From: Octadecabacter arcticus 238
GTDB lineage: Bacteria; Pseudomonadota; Alphaproteobacteria; Rhodobacterales; Rhodobacteraceae
Assembly: GCF_000155735.2 (NCBI RefSeq)
Contig: NC_020908.1
Location: 3,601,001-3,665,000 of the forward strand
Length of the DNA: 64,000 nucleotides
Direction: 5' to 3'
In this document: in pieces, positions 38,046 through 47,945 of the stretch
How the letters are laid out: each line of letters begins with the position of its first letter
How positions within the stretch are numbered: position 1 is the first letter of the stretch
Position numbers and translations under genes: made by a program
The notes under the pieces: model-generated
Told to the model about the DNA's origin: nothing
What the model saw: only the letters and a program-made list of their open reading frames with translations
Databases searched by the model: none

Positions 38046-39485
38046 TTATTCGACGGGCCATCCGCCAATTGCGCGGACTTCAAGGAACTCGTCCAAGCCC
38101 CATTTGCCGCCTTCGCGCCCATTGCCAGACTGCTTCATACCGCCAAACGGCGAACCAGCGCCACGACCTTTACCGTTGATGTCGACCATGCCAGAACGGA
38201 CCGCACGCGCGACGCGGCGTGCCTTTTCAGGATCGCTTGTCTGGATGTAATTCGTCAGGCCATAATCGGTGTCATTTGCAATCGCAATTGCGTCTTCTTC
38301 GGTGTCAAATGCCATCATAGACAAGACTGGCCCAAAGACCTCTTCGCGCATGATGTTCATGTCGTTGTTGCAGTCGGCAAATACCGTCGGCTTAACAAAG
38401 AAACCACGGTTCAATCCCTCGGGTCGGCCTACGCCACCCGCGACCAGATTGGCACCTTCGTCGATGCCTTTTTGGATCAGGTCCTGCACCTTGTCGAACT
38501 GCATCTGCGACACTAGCGGCCCAATGTGCTGGCCAGTTTCGGATGCGGCATTCACCGAAATTGCGTTTGCAGCATCAATGGCTTGCGTGACCGCTTCGTC
38601 GTAGCGGGACCGTTCTACCAGCATCCGCGTTGGCGCGTTGCACGACTGGCCAGTGTTGTTGAAACAGCGCGCGATGCCCTGTGCGACGGCCTTGGGATCA
38701 GCGTCAGCGAACACGATATTCGCGCCCTTCCCGCCCAATTCAAGGCTTACACGCTTGATGGTTTCCGCCGCTGCAATCGTGATCGCACGCCCTGCACGTG
38801 TCGATCCGGTGAAGCTGACCATGTCTACGTCTTTATGCGCCGACAACTGGCTGCCAACCCCCGGACCGTCGCCGTTCAGCATGTTGTAAACACCCGCTGG
38901 AACGCCGGCTTCGTGCATGATTTCGGTAAACAGAATGGCAGACAACGGCGATTGTTCGGACGGCTTTAGGATCATCGTGCAGCCCGTCGCGAGTGCAGGG
39001 ATAACCTTCAGTGTGATCTGGTTCATCGGCCAGTTCCACGGTGTGATCAGCGCACAAACACCGATAGGTTCGTGAATGATGTGCGTGTCGTCTTCACCAG
39101 CGCGCAAAGAGCCTTCGAATTCAAAGTCCTTCAGCGACTGGATGAACGCCTTTAGATGGAACGACCCCGTGCCGGACTGCTGCACCTTGGACATTTCAAT
39201 CGGCGCGCCCATTTCGCGGCTGATCGCCTCGCCCATTTCATCAGACCGGCGCATGTAGACATCAAGAATGCTCTCCATCAGCTCAACGCGTTCGGCCTTG
39301 GATGACAGACGCCACGTCGGGAATGCGGCCCTGGCCGCGGCAACGGCTGCGTCCGTATCAGCCTGCCCGCCGAGCGAGATCGTCGCTGTGGCTTCTTCGG
39401 TCGATGGGTCAATAACGTCAAAATCGCGCCCGTCGGTTGGGGCGACCCATTTTCCGTCAATGTAGAAGTTACGTGCGTTTTCCAT
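38046..39485 (-). CDS. NAD(P)-dependent aldehyde dehydrogenase
   Basis: A 479-residue member of the ALDH superfamily, which oxidises aldehydes to acids. Glu249 lies in VSLELGGKGANIVFAD and Cys282 in FNNTGQSCNAPTRM, with the cofactor block FTGSTRAGRAI and the N-terminal PWNWPMNQ. The substrate cannot be told from sequence. It stands alone on the minus strand, opposite the glycogen operon, and ends at a strong terminator. A palindrome 60 bases upstream of the start may bind its regulator. Confidence 0.92.
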   Translation of the reverse strand: MENARNFYIDGKWVAPTDGRDFDVIDPSTEEATATISLGGQADTDAAVAAARAAFPTWRLSSKAERVELMESILDVYMRRSDEMGEAISREMGAPIEMSKVQQSGTGSFHLKAFIQSLKDFEFEGSLRAGEDDTHIIHEPIGVCALITPWNWPMNQITLKVIPALATGCTMILKPSEQSPLSAILFTEIMHEAGVPAGVYNMLNGDGPGVGSQLSAHKDVDMVSFTGSTRAGRAITIAAAETIKRVSLELGGKGANIVFADADPKAVAQGIARCFNNTGQSCNAPTRMLVERSRYDEAVTQAIDAANAISVNAASETGQHIGPLVSQMQFDKVQDLIQKGIDEGANLVAGGVGRPEGLNRGFFVKPTVFADCNNDMNIMREEVFGPVLSMMAFDTEEDAIAIANDTDYGLTNYIQTSDPEKARRVARAVRSGMVDINGKGRGAGSPFGGMKQSGNGREGGKWGLDEFLEVRAIGGWPVE

Positions 39486-40019
39486 GGCTCGGGCCTTTCA
39501 GTTGGTGTCTCCCGTACATCTGCGTGACAGCGGCGACGCGCAAGACAATTCTTCGAATTGTATCAGATTTGATCACAGGAAATGATGCAAACTGGACTTA
39601 AGCGCCGCGATCAGTGGCTCTATCCGGCGACCTGCGCGGTCCAGCTTCATTGAACAAGATGTCTGCAGGTGGGATCGGTTTGACGGGACCGCAAGCGCCA
39701 CTTGTCCGTAGTTTTTGGTGCTAGCCCTTGAATTGATATGGTGACAGTGTAGGCTAGACATAGCGTCATATACATCGCGACCTTCTGTTTCCCGCTGGCC
39801 TCAGTTGATCTTTTGACGAAACTGAGCTCAACCGCCGCGCATTGGTGGTGGCCATTAACGAGGGGACTTCATGATGGCCAATCGCACCGTGAAAAGAATT
39901 TCCACATAAAAATGCGTCGGCGTCAAAAGCTGCCCCCCATCGCGGGGCCATAGCCGCTTACAAAAACTTGATTGCCTGCAACCCCGCCCCAACACCGAAT
40001 ATGCTAAGGAGATAGAACG
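39486..40019. other. Non-coding region between ALDH and small charged protein gene
   Basis: About 530 bases with only short frames on both strands and no family resemblance. It should hold the ALDH promoter with its palindrome, and the promoter of the small gene at the right end. The middle may be relic sequence. Confidence 0.5.
39545..39561. promoter_or_regulatory. Palindrome upstream of the aldehyde dehydrogenase gene
   Basis: ACAATTC-TTC-GAATTGT is a perfect 7+7 inverted repeat located 60 bases upstream of the ALDH start codon, a plausible operator for a dimeric repressor. No matching regulator gene is adjacent. Confidence 0.4.
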
Positions 40020-40241
40020 ATGGCCAAACTGGAAAAGACGACCATATACGCAGCCAATGACCCTGCAAAAGAAACGCTGATTGATAAGACCGCCCGCATC
40101 GCGCGGGAAATCAAAGATGGGGACAAGGAACAGCGCGACATCAAGACAGAGCGCCTTCGCAATGCCCGTCTTGAGAATGAGGCGGTCATCCCTGACGAGC
40201 CTATCACGGCTGCCGCCAGCAGGACGCGCACGCGGCGCTAG
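40020..40241 (+). CDS. Small highly charged hypothetical protein
   Basis: A 73-residue product, very rich in Lys, Arg, Glu and Asp (KTARIAREIKDGDKEQRDIK), predicted to be helical and perhaps partly unfolded. There is no signal peptide or membrane segment. Translation is supported by a strong Shine-Dalgarno site (AAGGAG) eight to nine bases before the ATG. It stands alone between the ALDH gene and a convergent XRE regulator. No family recognised. Confidence 0.65.
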   Translation: MAKLEKTTIYAANDPAKETLIDKTARIAREIKDGDKEQRDIKTERLRNARLENEAVIPDEPITAAASRTRTRR

Positions 40242-40312
40242 TCAAACCAGTCCGGTCATCTATGTGGCATCATGCATTGATCCCATGAAAAGCGGCCCCC
40301 AGCGCCAGTAAT

Positions 40313-40717
40313 TTACGGAATGTTCTGCAAACGCTCTTGAAGTTTGTCGAGTTTTTCGACTGCGCCGGACAAGGTGGCCTTCAATTGTGATATTTCGCCC
40401 AACGCGTCATTCACACCAACGGGGCGCTCAAACGTGTCCGCGACCTCACTTGTCCCGTTGCCTTCGCCGCTTACCAGCCAGACCATGGACACGTTCAACA
40501 GTCCTGCCAGCATCTGAATACGGTTCGCGTGCGGCATGTCCGCATCTCTTTCCCAAACTTTCACCGTTTCGACATCGACGCCAAGTTTTTCGGACAGCCC
40601 GTCTACGTCAAGACCTTTTGCCTGACGCGCGGCCGCCAGCCTGTCACCAAACGTCGCGTTGGCTTCGTTGAAATAATCATTTTGCTCGTGGTTTGTGGTG
40701 GACACTAGGTGCTCCAT
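40313..40717 (-). CDS. XRE-family transcriptional regulator
   Basis: A 134-residue protein with a Cro/C1-type helix-turn-helix at about residues 23-80 (FGDRLAAARQAKGLDVDGLS, then VDVETVKVWERDADMPHANR) and a C-terminal leucine-containing helix (about 105-130) that may form a coiled coil for dimerisation. It probably binds DNA as a dimer; target unknown. It lies downstream of proA on the same strand but 115 bases away, and is convergent with the small charged gene. Confidence 0.85.
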   Translation of the reverse strand: MEHLVSTTNHEQNDYFNEANATFGDRLAAARQAKGLDVDGLSEKLGVDVETVKVWERDADMPHANRIQMLAGLLNVSMVWLVSGEGNGTSEVADTFERPVGVNDALGEISQLKATLSGAVEKLDKLQERLQNIP

Positions 40718-40831
40718 TTTTGATTTGTTTTTTTGCTGAACGCTGAGTCTAGTCTATGGAGACCCAGAATGCAAAATTGCGCAACTCCAGTCGAAAAATC
40801 ATCGCTTAAAGCGTCCGTTTTGCACCCGTTT

Positions 40832-42118
40832 TCACTGCCTCTGCTGGCCATTTCCGTAGACGAAATATTTAAAACTCGTGAGCTGTTCCGCCCCCACTGG
40901 CCCACGCGCATGCATCTTGCCCGTCGCGATCCCGATTTCGGCACCCATTCCGAACTCTCCACCATCTGAAAATTGGGTGGACGCGTTGTGCATCACAACA
41001 GCTGAGTCGACGGCCGTCATAAAGAGTTTTACCGCAGCTGCGTCCTCGGCCACGATCGCGTCCGTATGGCCCGATGAATGCGCCTGCACGAACGCGATAC
41101 TATCCTTAACGTCATCGACAATCTTGACCGACATGATGTTGCTCAGATATTCTGTGTCCCAATCCGCATCCGTGGCGGCGATCATATCTGGCACAATCGC
41201 GCGCGCCTGTGCATCGCCGCGCAGTTGGCAGTCTCCAAGTGCCGTCAACAGACGCGGCAGGAAAAGACCCGTGATTTTGCTGTCGATTACGACACACTCT
41301 GTCGCTCCGCAGATACCAGTCCGGCGCATCTTGGCGTTGACCACAATGCCAACGGCCTTTTCGAGATCAGCGCTTTCGTGGACATAGGTGTGATTGTTTC
41401 CGTCCAGATGAAGCAACGTCGGAACCCGCGCTTCTTTTTGCACCAAGGACACCAACCCACGTCCACCACGCGGAATGGCCAAATCGACCGTTTCGGTGCT
41501 GTGAAGCAGGAGCTTGACGGCCTCACGGTCGCGGGTATTGACCATTTGAACGGCATCTGCGGGCAGCCCCGCTGCGCGCAACCCTTGCGCAAGGCAGGCT
41601 ACGATGACCCGCGATGAATTCAGGCTTTCCGACCCGCCGCGCAAAATGACCGCATTGCCGGACTTCACACAAAGTGCGCCAGCGTCAGAGCCTACGTTGG
41701 GGCGCGACTCGTAGATCATCGCAATGACCCCGATCGGCACGCTGACGCGGTCGATCTTTAACCCATTGGGCCGATCAAACGTTGCGAGAGTGCGGCCAAG
41801 CGGATCGTCCTGCCCCGCAATTGCGTCCAAGGCATCCGCCATGCCAGCAACGCGATCTGTCGTCAGTGTCAGCCTGTCGATAAAGGCCGCATCTTTGCCA
41901 CTGTCACGCACACCTTCAACATCCTTGGCATTGGCTGACAGAATGTCCGACGCACGTTCGCGCAGGGCACTGGCGGCATGTGTCAGGGCTGAATTGCGCT
42001 GTTCGGCAGTTGCCAATGCAAGGTCACGTGCCGCCGCTTTGGCGCGCTGCCCAAGCTCTGCGATGACATCTGCGATTGTTTTCTCTGGGTCAGCCTTGGT
42101 CATGACGACATCATTCAT
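40832..42118 (-). CDS. proA: Gamma-glutamyl phosphate reductase
   Basis: The 428-residue enzyme reduces gamma-glutamyl phosphate to glutamate semialdehyde, the second step of proline synthesis. Seen are [22 protein letters not shown] followed by [51 protein letters not shown] and the catalytic-cysteine block [10 protein letters not shown]. Length is normal. It follows proC on the minus strand after 38 bases; proB is divergent from the pair. Confidence 0.95.
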   Translation of the reverse strand: MNDVVMTKADPEKTIADVIAELGQRAKAAARDLALATAEQRNSALTHAASALRERASDILSANAKDVEGVRDSGKDAAFIDRLTLTTDRVAGMADALDAIAGQDDPLGRTLATFDRPNGLKIDRVSVPIGVIAMIYESRPNVGSDAGALCVKSGNAVILRGGSESLNSSRVIVACLAQGLRAAGLPADAVQMVNTRDREAVKLLLHSTETVDLAIPRGGRGLVSLVQKEARVPTLLHLDGNNHTYVHESADLEKAVGIVVNAKMRRTGICGATECVVIDSKITGLFLPRLLTALGDCQLRGDAQARAIVPDMIAATDADWDTEYLSNIMSVKIVDDVKDSIAFVQAHSSGHTDAIVAEDAAAVKLFMTAVDSAVVMHNASTQFSDGGEFGMGAEIGIATGKMHARGPVGAEQLTSFKYFVYGNGQQRQ

Positions 42119-42156
42119 TTTTTGGTTCCTCGCTGCGACACCCTCGGGGGCGCGTT

Positions 42157-42936
42157 TTATTTCAAAGCATCGGCGCGGGCGTAGGCCGCGTGCACAGTGT
42201 CATGGAACAGCGCATCAAGTTGACTGTCCCGCATCAATTGCTCAAGTCCGGCCTGCGTCGTTCCGTTTTTGCTAGTGACCGAATTGCGCAACTCTTCCAG
42301 CGACGCGTCGGACTGGCGCGCCGTTTCAACAGCGCCTGCAATGGTGTCAAAAACCAACGTACGTGCGGTGGCCTGATCAAAGCCCACAGATTTCGCTGCT
42401 TCAACATAGCTGCGCATCATTTCGAAAACATATCCCGGCCCGCTGCCACTGACCGCCGTCAGTCGATCGATTTCGTCCTCGCTTGCCAATAGAACACACG
42501 TTCCGGTCAGGGCAATCAACGCGGTCACATCAGCCAACTGTGCTTTGGAACACGCCTTGTTTGCAAACATCCCTGAAACGCCCAGCCCGACCATCGCGCC
42601 CATGTTCGGCATCACCCGAACAATAGCCGCGTCGCCCACAACCCCAGCAATTGTTGCAACGCTGCACCCTGCTGCGATGGATACAAAGCAACCACCGGAT
42701 TTCAGCGCGGGGGCATAGTCCGGCAGGACATCTGCAATCATCTGCGGCTTGATCGCAATCAAGATGACGTCAAAGGCACCAGCAGGCAAATCCGTCGTTT
42801 TTGACACATGCGAAACGCCATCCGGCAGGGCCGTTGCGGCAGGATCAGCAACGGTGAAATGATACGCATCCTCACTTGCCCACTGGCGCAACATCGCGCC
42901 ACCCATCTTACCACATCCAATCAAAAGTATCTTCAT
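42157..42936 (-). CDS. proC: Pyrroline-5-carboxylate reductase
   Basis: A 259-residue protein starting with the Rossmann motif [14 protein letters not shown] and containing [30 protein letters not shown] and the C-terminal signature [14 protein letters not shown] with [20 protein letters not shown] near the end. It performs the last step of proline synthesis. An AAGGGAG site precedes the ATG. It forms a two-gene unit with proA. Confidence 0.94.
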   Translation of the reverse strand: MKILLIGCGKMGGAMLRQWASEDAYHFTVADPAATALPDGVSHVSKTTDLPAGAFDVILIAIKPQMIADVLPDYAPALKSGGCFVSIAAGCSVATIAGVVGDAAIVRVMPNMGAMVGLGVSGMFANKACSKAQLADVTALIALTGTCVLLASEDEIDRLTAVSGSGPGYVFEMMRSYVEAAKSVGFDQATARTLVFDTIAGAVETARQSDASLEELRNSVTSKNGTTQAGLEQLMRDSQLDALFHDTVHAAYARADALK

Positions 42937-43210
42937 CTTGATCTCCCTTTCCTTCGGCGGCCTATCCAGAAACTGCGCTGCAGTATCGCTTGCGCAGTCG
43001 GGGCCGCACGCATCGTCGCGGCCTTCACTTGGCGCACGTCAAAACTGGTCTTTTAACACTTCGCACAACAACGACCTATTTGCATTCCCATGTCGGGTGC
43101 GTGCTATACATCAGCGAATCATTAGAATGAACAGTGCTACAGGGCGGTGTCGCGTGACGCAAACCGTTCCGGAATTTGCCTGTTAAATCAGAAAGTAATT
43201 GGAGATACTC

Positions 43211-44371
43211 GTGCCCAAGAAGAAAAAGATCGTCGTCAAGATCGGTTCCAGCCTATTGGCAAACAGTGACAGGCTGACGCTTCGATATGCCTTCATGAAC
43301 GGGTTGATGAGCGACCTCGCCCAGCTGCAAAAAGAAGGTTACGACATCATCCTCACATCCTCCGGTTCGGTGGCTTTGGGGTTGAATATGATTGGCAAAC
43401 GCCCCGAGGATGCGGGCATTATGGACAAGCAAGCGGCGGCAGCCTGTGGTCAGCCACTGCTGATGAATGCCTACCGTCAAGTCGCGTCAGAACACGGGAT
43501 GGATGTCGGCCAAATGCTTGTGACCGTCGACGACATGGAAGAAAGACGTCGCTTTTTGAACATCAAAAACACGATGTCGCGGTTGTTCGAAAGCGACATT
43601 ATGCCGATCATCAACGAGAACGATTCCGTTGCCACCCACGACTTGCGTGTGGGCGATAACGACCGCCTTTCCGCAAAAGTGGCCCAGATGATTGAGGCCG
43701 ATGTATTGATCATTTTGACCAGTGTGGAAGGGTTATACGACCGCGATCCATCAGATCCGGACGCAAAGTTCATTGCGGAAATTAAAGACGTCAGCGAGCA
43801 TCTAGAATCAACCACGGGCGTAAGCGCCCTCGGCAGCGGTGGCATGTTGACCAAGATGCAGGCCGCAAGCATGGCACAGAATGCAGGGGTAGAAACGATC
43901 ATCGCAGACGGGATCATTGAACGTCCAGTTTCGTCTGTCCTCAAGAACGAACGCCGCTATACGCGGTGCCTTGTGACGGGTAAAACGGCATCCCCGCTCA
44001 AAGTCTGGCTCAGCAATCGGTTGCAGGTCGCTGGCACGCTCGTTGTCTCAACCGAAGTGGCGGCATCCGTGATTGCCGGTGAATGCGGCATCACCCGACA
44101 GGACGTGATTTCGATCCAAGGTGATTTCAGCAAGGGCGACGTGCTGCACGTCTATGACGAAGACGGAACGGAAGTGGCCCGTGGCCTGACAAACTTCTCG
44201 TCTGAGGAAACGATGCTGATGGCGCGTCACATCGATATGCCGATTGAGGACGTTATCGGCTACAAAACGAAAAGCGATGTCATCGCTGCTGCAAACATGC
44301 TGGTCTTAGAAGAAAACCACCTGCTCTTGGATGCACTAGAAGAAGACCAGCGCGTTGTTGTACCTCTGTAG
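43211..44371 (+). CDS. proB: Glutamate 5-kinase
   Basis: About 386 residues: an N-terminal amino-acid-kinase domain (KIVVKIGSSLLANSDRLTLR, TSSGSVALGLNMIGKRP, IINENDSVATHDLRVGDNDR and GSGGMLTKMQAASMAQNAGV) and a C-terminal PUA domain from about residue 280. It phosphorylates glutamate and is the feedback-controlled first enzyme of proline synthesis. The frame is open from TTG 43199, but GTG 43211 has GGAG seven bases upstream and is the likely start. It is divergent from proC-proA, with about 270 bases between. Confidence 0.94.
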   Translation: MPKKKKIVVKIGSSLLANSDRLTLRYAFMNGLMSDLAQLQKEGYDIILTSSGSVALGLNMIGKRPEDAGIMDKQAAAACGQPLLMNAYRQVASEHGMDVGQMLVTVDDMEERRRFLNIKNTMSRLFESDIMPIINENDSVATHDLRVGDNDRLSAKVAQMIEADVLIILTSVEGLYDRDPSDPDAKFIAEIKDVSEHLESTTGVSALGSGGMLTKMQAASMAQNAGVETIIADGIIERPVSSVLKNERRYTRCLVTGKTASPLKVWLSNRLQVAGTLVVSTEVAASVIAGECGITRQDVISIQGDFSKGDVLHVYDEDGTEVARGLTNFSSEETMLMARHIDMPIEDVIGYKTKSDVIAAANMLVLEENHLLLDALEEDQRVVVPL

Positions 44372-44430
44372 GCGATCAATAAATTCCTGCGTCTTTTGAT
44401 GCGCCGTGCGCGCCGGATTAAAATTCCGGG

Positions 44431-44691
44431 TCCCGCGCGCTGAATATCGATGAGAAACATACGCAGGCAAGCGCGATCGACTTCATTGACCACATCATTG
44501 AAAAGTTGCCTTTCCGCATTCGCAAAGTTCCACCGCTCTCGGGATCATGCTTCGCATAACCCTACCGGGCAATGGATCGTGGCCACGCGTTCCAAGCTGA
44601 ATTTCATTGGAACGTTGAAGACCTTGGGCTCAGGCACGCCTACATAAAGCGTGTCACGCCCCAGCTAAACGGAAAGGTGAAACGATCTGAC
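44431..44691 (+). pseudogene. IS481-type transposase fragment (decayed)
   Basis: The frame reads ALNIDEKHTQASAIDFIDHI, then IEKLPFRIRK, and later DRGHAFQAEFHWNVEDLG and LRHAYIKRVTPQLNGKVKRSD, a clear stretch of an IS481-type integrase core around the second catalytic Asp. It is broken by a short foreign insert with a TAA stop at 44557-44559 and ends abruptly at 44691 just before the usual ERSHR block. It is a relic, different in sequence from the intact IS481 element at 15.4-16.5 kb. Confidence 0.75.
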
Positions 44692-44722
44692 CTCCCCCCA
44701 AGGCTCCCCCTTTCATAACCAG

Positions 44723-44757
44723 AGCTTGCGGGTCAGAGTTTGTTTGACCCGCAAGCT
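44723..44757. terminator. Perfect 13-bp hairpin downstream of proB and IS relic
   Basis: AGCTTGCGGGTCA (44723-44735) pairs fully with TGACCCGCAAGCT (44745-44757) around a nine-base loop. The following bases AATTTC give only a weak T tract. It may end the proB transcript or be a relic end of a mobile element. Confidence 0.6.
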
Positions 44758-44789
44758 AATTTCATATGGATCACTTTGAGCTAGCGCCG

Positions 44790-45017
44790 TCACGGCAGTG
44801 TCTTCGCGACAATCGCGACACGATCATGAGAGGCGTTATTTCGGGGGATTAGATGTTTTTCGCCAGTTTCTTGGCTTTTCTGGATTGATCTAAGATCGTT
44901 TTTCACTGCCTCAACTTGCTGACGAATGGTTTTGGCAGTGTCACGAATCATTGAGAACTTACGACGCAATGTATTAGATTCTGAATTTTTGATGTGCTCA
45001 AAGGAAAAATGCCTCAC
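44790..45017 (-). CDS. Possible small protein in the IS-relic region
   Basis: A 75-codon frame starting with GTG (an in-frame ATG at 44951 would give 53 residues). The composition is that of a charged helical protein (SMIRDTAKTIRQQVEAVKND), unlike a random frame, but there is no clear Shine-Dalgarno site and no family I recognise. It may be a relic. Confidence 0.25.
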   Translation of the reverse strand: MRHFSFEHIKNSESNTLRRKFSMIRDTAKTIRQQVEAVKNDLRSIQKSQETGEKHLIPRNNASHDRVAIVAKTLP

Positions 45018-45109
45018 CGAGTTTCACGTGTCCGAAAATATCCGCCAAAGAGCGCGCTTTGGGTGATCGCGCGACCCCGAGCTCTGCGCGCCAAGACTCC
45101 TCAACGTCT

Positions 45110-45364
45110 TCAACTTGGCCAACAGCCGCGCCATGATAGCCGCTTTAAATCTGCACAAAGAGAAGCCGTTGATGAACAGAGATGGTACCCGTAATTCGAC
45201 CCATTTGCAGCCAACTTAAGGTGGATCAGGATTTTATTTAGGCTTCTGATCTCATTGTTTCCGTTTTTTTCATAGGCTTCATCTGGGATCAAGATTCCGT
45301 GCGTGGAACATGGCCGTTCGGTGTTGTAGTCCGCGATCCATTTTCCGATTCCAGCGCGTGTCTC
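45110..45364 (-). pseudogene. IS3-type transposase C-terminal fragment
   Basis: On the minus strand the codons from 45364 read ETRAGIGKWIADYNTERPCS then THGILIPDEAY, matching the end of IS3-family OrfB proteins (E.R..I..WI..YN..RPH...G..TP...Y). A TGA lies just upstream in the same frame, and no catalytic residues remain. The rest of the element is not recognisable. Confidence 0.6.
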
Positions 45365-45623
45365 CGATCAGTACTTTCGTTTCGTCATTTCGGACGACCT
45401 CTTTCATAAGTTGATCCACCTTAACGACTGGTCCGAATTCCTGCGAACCACCTCTACAAACCCGTTGCAGGCCAGATCGCGGCAAGAGACGGGTCAATCG
45501 TTTTGCCCCCACAGCGCCCCTACGCAAATTCACTTCTGTTAACATTTACGAGTACCTTGTGCTTGGCCCGCCCTGCCAGCGGCGTTATCACCTAAATCTG
45601 AAACACATCCCGGAGCCCCCCCC

Positions 45624-47945
45624 ATGACCGCAGTTGCAGATCGCATCGCCCGCACCATCGCCACCGACATTGGCGCGCGACCGGAACAGGTCAACGCGAC
45701 CGTCGCTATGTTAGACGGCGGCGATACTGTTCCGTTTGTCGCGCGGTATCGCAAAGAGGCAACGGGCGGTTTGGACGACACGCAATTGCGCCGACTGGCC
45801 GAACGTCTTGAGTATCTACGCGATCTGGAAAAGCGGCGGGCCAGTATCCTCGGAGAGATCACATCGCAGGGTAAACTAAACGACACATTGGCCCGTTCCA
45901 TCGCAACCGCAGACACCAAAGCGGTGCTTGAGGATTTGTATCTGCCGTTCAAACCCAAGCGGCGCACGAAAGCAATGATCGCCCGCGAAAACGGCCTGGA
46001 ACCACTGTTGCGTGGTATCTTTGCGAGCCGGGCTGCAGATCCAGCGGTGCTTGCGCGGGCCTATCTGTCCGAGGCCATCCCGACACAAAAGGACGCGCTG
46101 AGCGGTGCGCGTGACATTCTCGTTGAGGAGCTGGGCGAGAATGCTGCACTGCTCGGGCGTATTCGCGACATCATGCAACGAGAGGCGCTGATCACCGCGC
46201 GCGTCATGAAAGGTAAGGAAGACATCGGGGCAAAGTTCTCGGATTACTTCGCCCATAGTGAAAAGTGGGCAACGATCCCGTCGCACCGGGCACTGGCCAT
46301 CCTGCGAGCCGCTAAAGAAGAGATTGTCACACTCGACATCGCCCCAGAACCAGAGACGGGACTTGAGCGTGTCATCGCCATCGTCGCCGCCGAAATCGGC
46401 ATACCCGGACAGACAAAGGGTGATCTTTGGTTGAAAGAGGTCGCAGTATGGGCGTGGAAAGTAAAACTGAGCACGACGATGTTCATGGACCTTTTGACAG
46501 ACCTCCGCCGCCGCGCCCACGCCGCTGCCATCGACGTCTTTGCGCGCAACCTGCGCGATTTGCTCCTTGCTGCCCCCGCGGGTCCGCGCGCGACTTTGGG
46601 CCTCGATCCCGGTATCCGAACGGGTTGCAAAATCGCAGTTGTGGACGAAACAGGTAAGTTGCTGGACACGTCGACGATTTATCCGTTCCAGCCGCACAAT
46701 GATTTGCGCGGGGCCGAAGAAACCCTCATCAAAATGATCCGCGACCACGACGTCGCCCTGATCGCCATTGGCAACGGAACCGCCAGCCGCGAATCTGAAC
46801 GACTCGTTGCAGATGTGATCAAACGGCTCCCCACTGACACCATCCGTCCCACGTCCGTGATCGTGTCAGAAGCCGGTGCGTCGGTCTACTCCGCGTCCGA
46901 ACTGGCGTCGCTGGAATTCCCCGACATCGATGTTTCTATCCGCGGGGCGGTGTCCATTGCACGCCGGTTGCAAGACCCGTTGGCGGAACTGGTCAAGATC
47001 GAACCGCAAGCCATCGGCGTTGGCCAATATCAACATGACGTGGATCAGAGCCGTCTTGCACAATCCCTTGCGGTTGTGGTCGAAGACGCGGTGAACGCGG
47101 TCGGTGTCGATCTAAACATGGCCTCCGCGCCGCTGCTTTCGCATATCGCAGGTCTAGGTCCGACGCTGGCGCAATCCATCGTGGCACATCGCGATATCAA
47201 CGGCCCCTTTGCGACCCGCAAGGCGCTGCTTAAAGTGGCCGGATTGGGGCCGAAGGCGTTTGAGCAATGCGCGGGTTTCTTGCGGATCACGGGTGGAACA
47301 GAACCATTGGACGCATCGTCCGTCCATCCCGAAGCTTACGGTGTGGCCCGCAAAATCGTGCAGGCCTGTGGCCGCGATATCCGCGCGATCATGGGCGATA
47401 CCAGCGCGCTGGCGGGCCTTCGGGCAGAACAGTTTGTCGATGATAGCTTCGGGCTGCCCACGGTGCGCGATATTTTGACCGAACTGGAAAAACCGGGCCG
47501 CGACCCGCGCCCAACCTTCAAGACGGCCACCTTTGCAGATGGCATAAACAGCATCACAGACCTAAAATCCGGCATGTCGCTGGAAGGCACCGTGACCAAT
47601 GTCGCCGCCTTTGGGGCTTTTGTTGATATAGGCGTGCATCAGGACGGCTTGGTCCATGTCAGCCAACTCGCCGATCGTTTTGTTAAAGACCCACATGATA
47701 TCGTGAAAGCCGGTGACGTGGTGCGCGTTCGTGTCACCGAAATCGACGTGCCACGCAAACGCATCGCGCTGAGCATGCGCAAAGATGGTGGTGATGCCCC
47801 ATCACCGCGTGAACGCGATAGTAAAAAACCACAACCGGCACGCGCAACAAAACCCGTCAACGCACGCCCGACCAAGCCAGAAAGTCAGGGCACATTCGGT
47901 TCGGCATTAGCAGACGCACTGAAAGGACGCGGCAAGGAGTCCTGA
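45624..47945 (+). CDS. tex: Tex-family RNA-binding transcription accessory protein
   Basis: A 773-residue protein with the full Tex architecture: N-terminal helical domain (TVPFVARYRKEATGGLDDTQ, residues about 30-50), YqgF-like nuclease-fold domain (LGLDPGIRTGCKIAVVDETG, near 330), helix-hairpin-helix segments (FATRKALLKVAGLGPKAFEQ, near 530) and a C-terminal S1 domain (about 645-715, SLEGTVTNVAAFGAFVDIGV) followed by a basic tail. Tex proteins bind nucleic acids and influence transcription. The gene stands alone, followed by 440 bases without a clear gene. Confidence 0.95.
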   Translation: MTAVADRIARTIATDIGARPEQVNATVAMLDGGDTVPFVARYRKEATGGLDDTQLRRLAERLEYLRDLEKRRASILGEITSQGKLNDTLARSIATADTKAVLEDLYLPFKPKRRTKAMIARENGLEPLLRGIFASRAADPAVLARAYLSEAIPTQKDALSGARDILVEELGENAALLGRIRDIMQREALITARVMKGKEDIGAKFSDYFAHSEKWATIPSHRALAILRAAKEEIVTLDIAPEPETGLERVIAIVAAEIGIPGQTKGDLWLKEVAVWAWKVKLSTTMFMDLLTDLRRRAHAAAIDVFARNLRDLLLAAPAGPRATLGLDPGIRTGCKIAVVDETGKLLDTSTIYPFQPHNDLRGAEETLIKMIRDHDVALIAIGNGTASRESERLVADVIKRLPTDTIRPTSVIVSEAGASVYSASELASLEFPDIDVSIRGAVSIARRLQDPLAELVKIEPQAIGVGQYQHDVDQSRLAQSLAVVVEDAVNAVGVDLNMASAPLLSHIAGLGPTLAQSIVAHRDINGPFATRKALLKVAGLGPKAFEQCAGFLRITGGTEPLDASSVHPEAYGVARKIVQACGRDIRAIMGDTSALAGLRAEQFVDDSFGLPTVRDILTELEKPGRDPRPTFKTATFADGINSITDLKSGMSLEGTVTNVAAFGAFVDIGVHQDGLVHVSQLADRFVKDPHDIVKAGDVVRVRVTEIDVPRKRIALSMRKDGGDAPSPRERDSKKPQPARATKPVNARPTKPESQGTFGSALADALKGRGKES

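Larger units (their letters stand above)
44372..45623. other. IS graveyard, no intact gene
   Basis: The 1.25-kb stretch between proB and tex holds at least two unrelated transposase fragments on opposite strands, a strong hairpin and one doubtful small frame. It appears to be an accumulation site for decaying insertion sequences. Confidence 0.7.

Noticed and set aside
45876..46748. 290-codon minus-strand frame inside tex
   Set aside because: Shadow of tex caused by codon bias in a GC-rich gene; no motifs.
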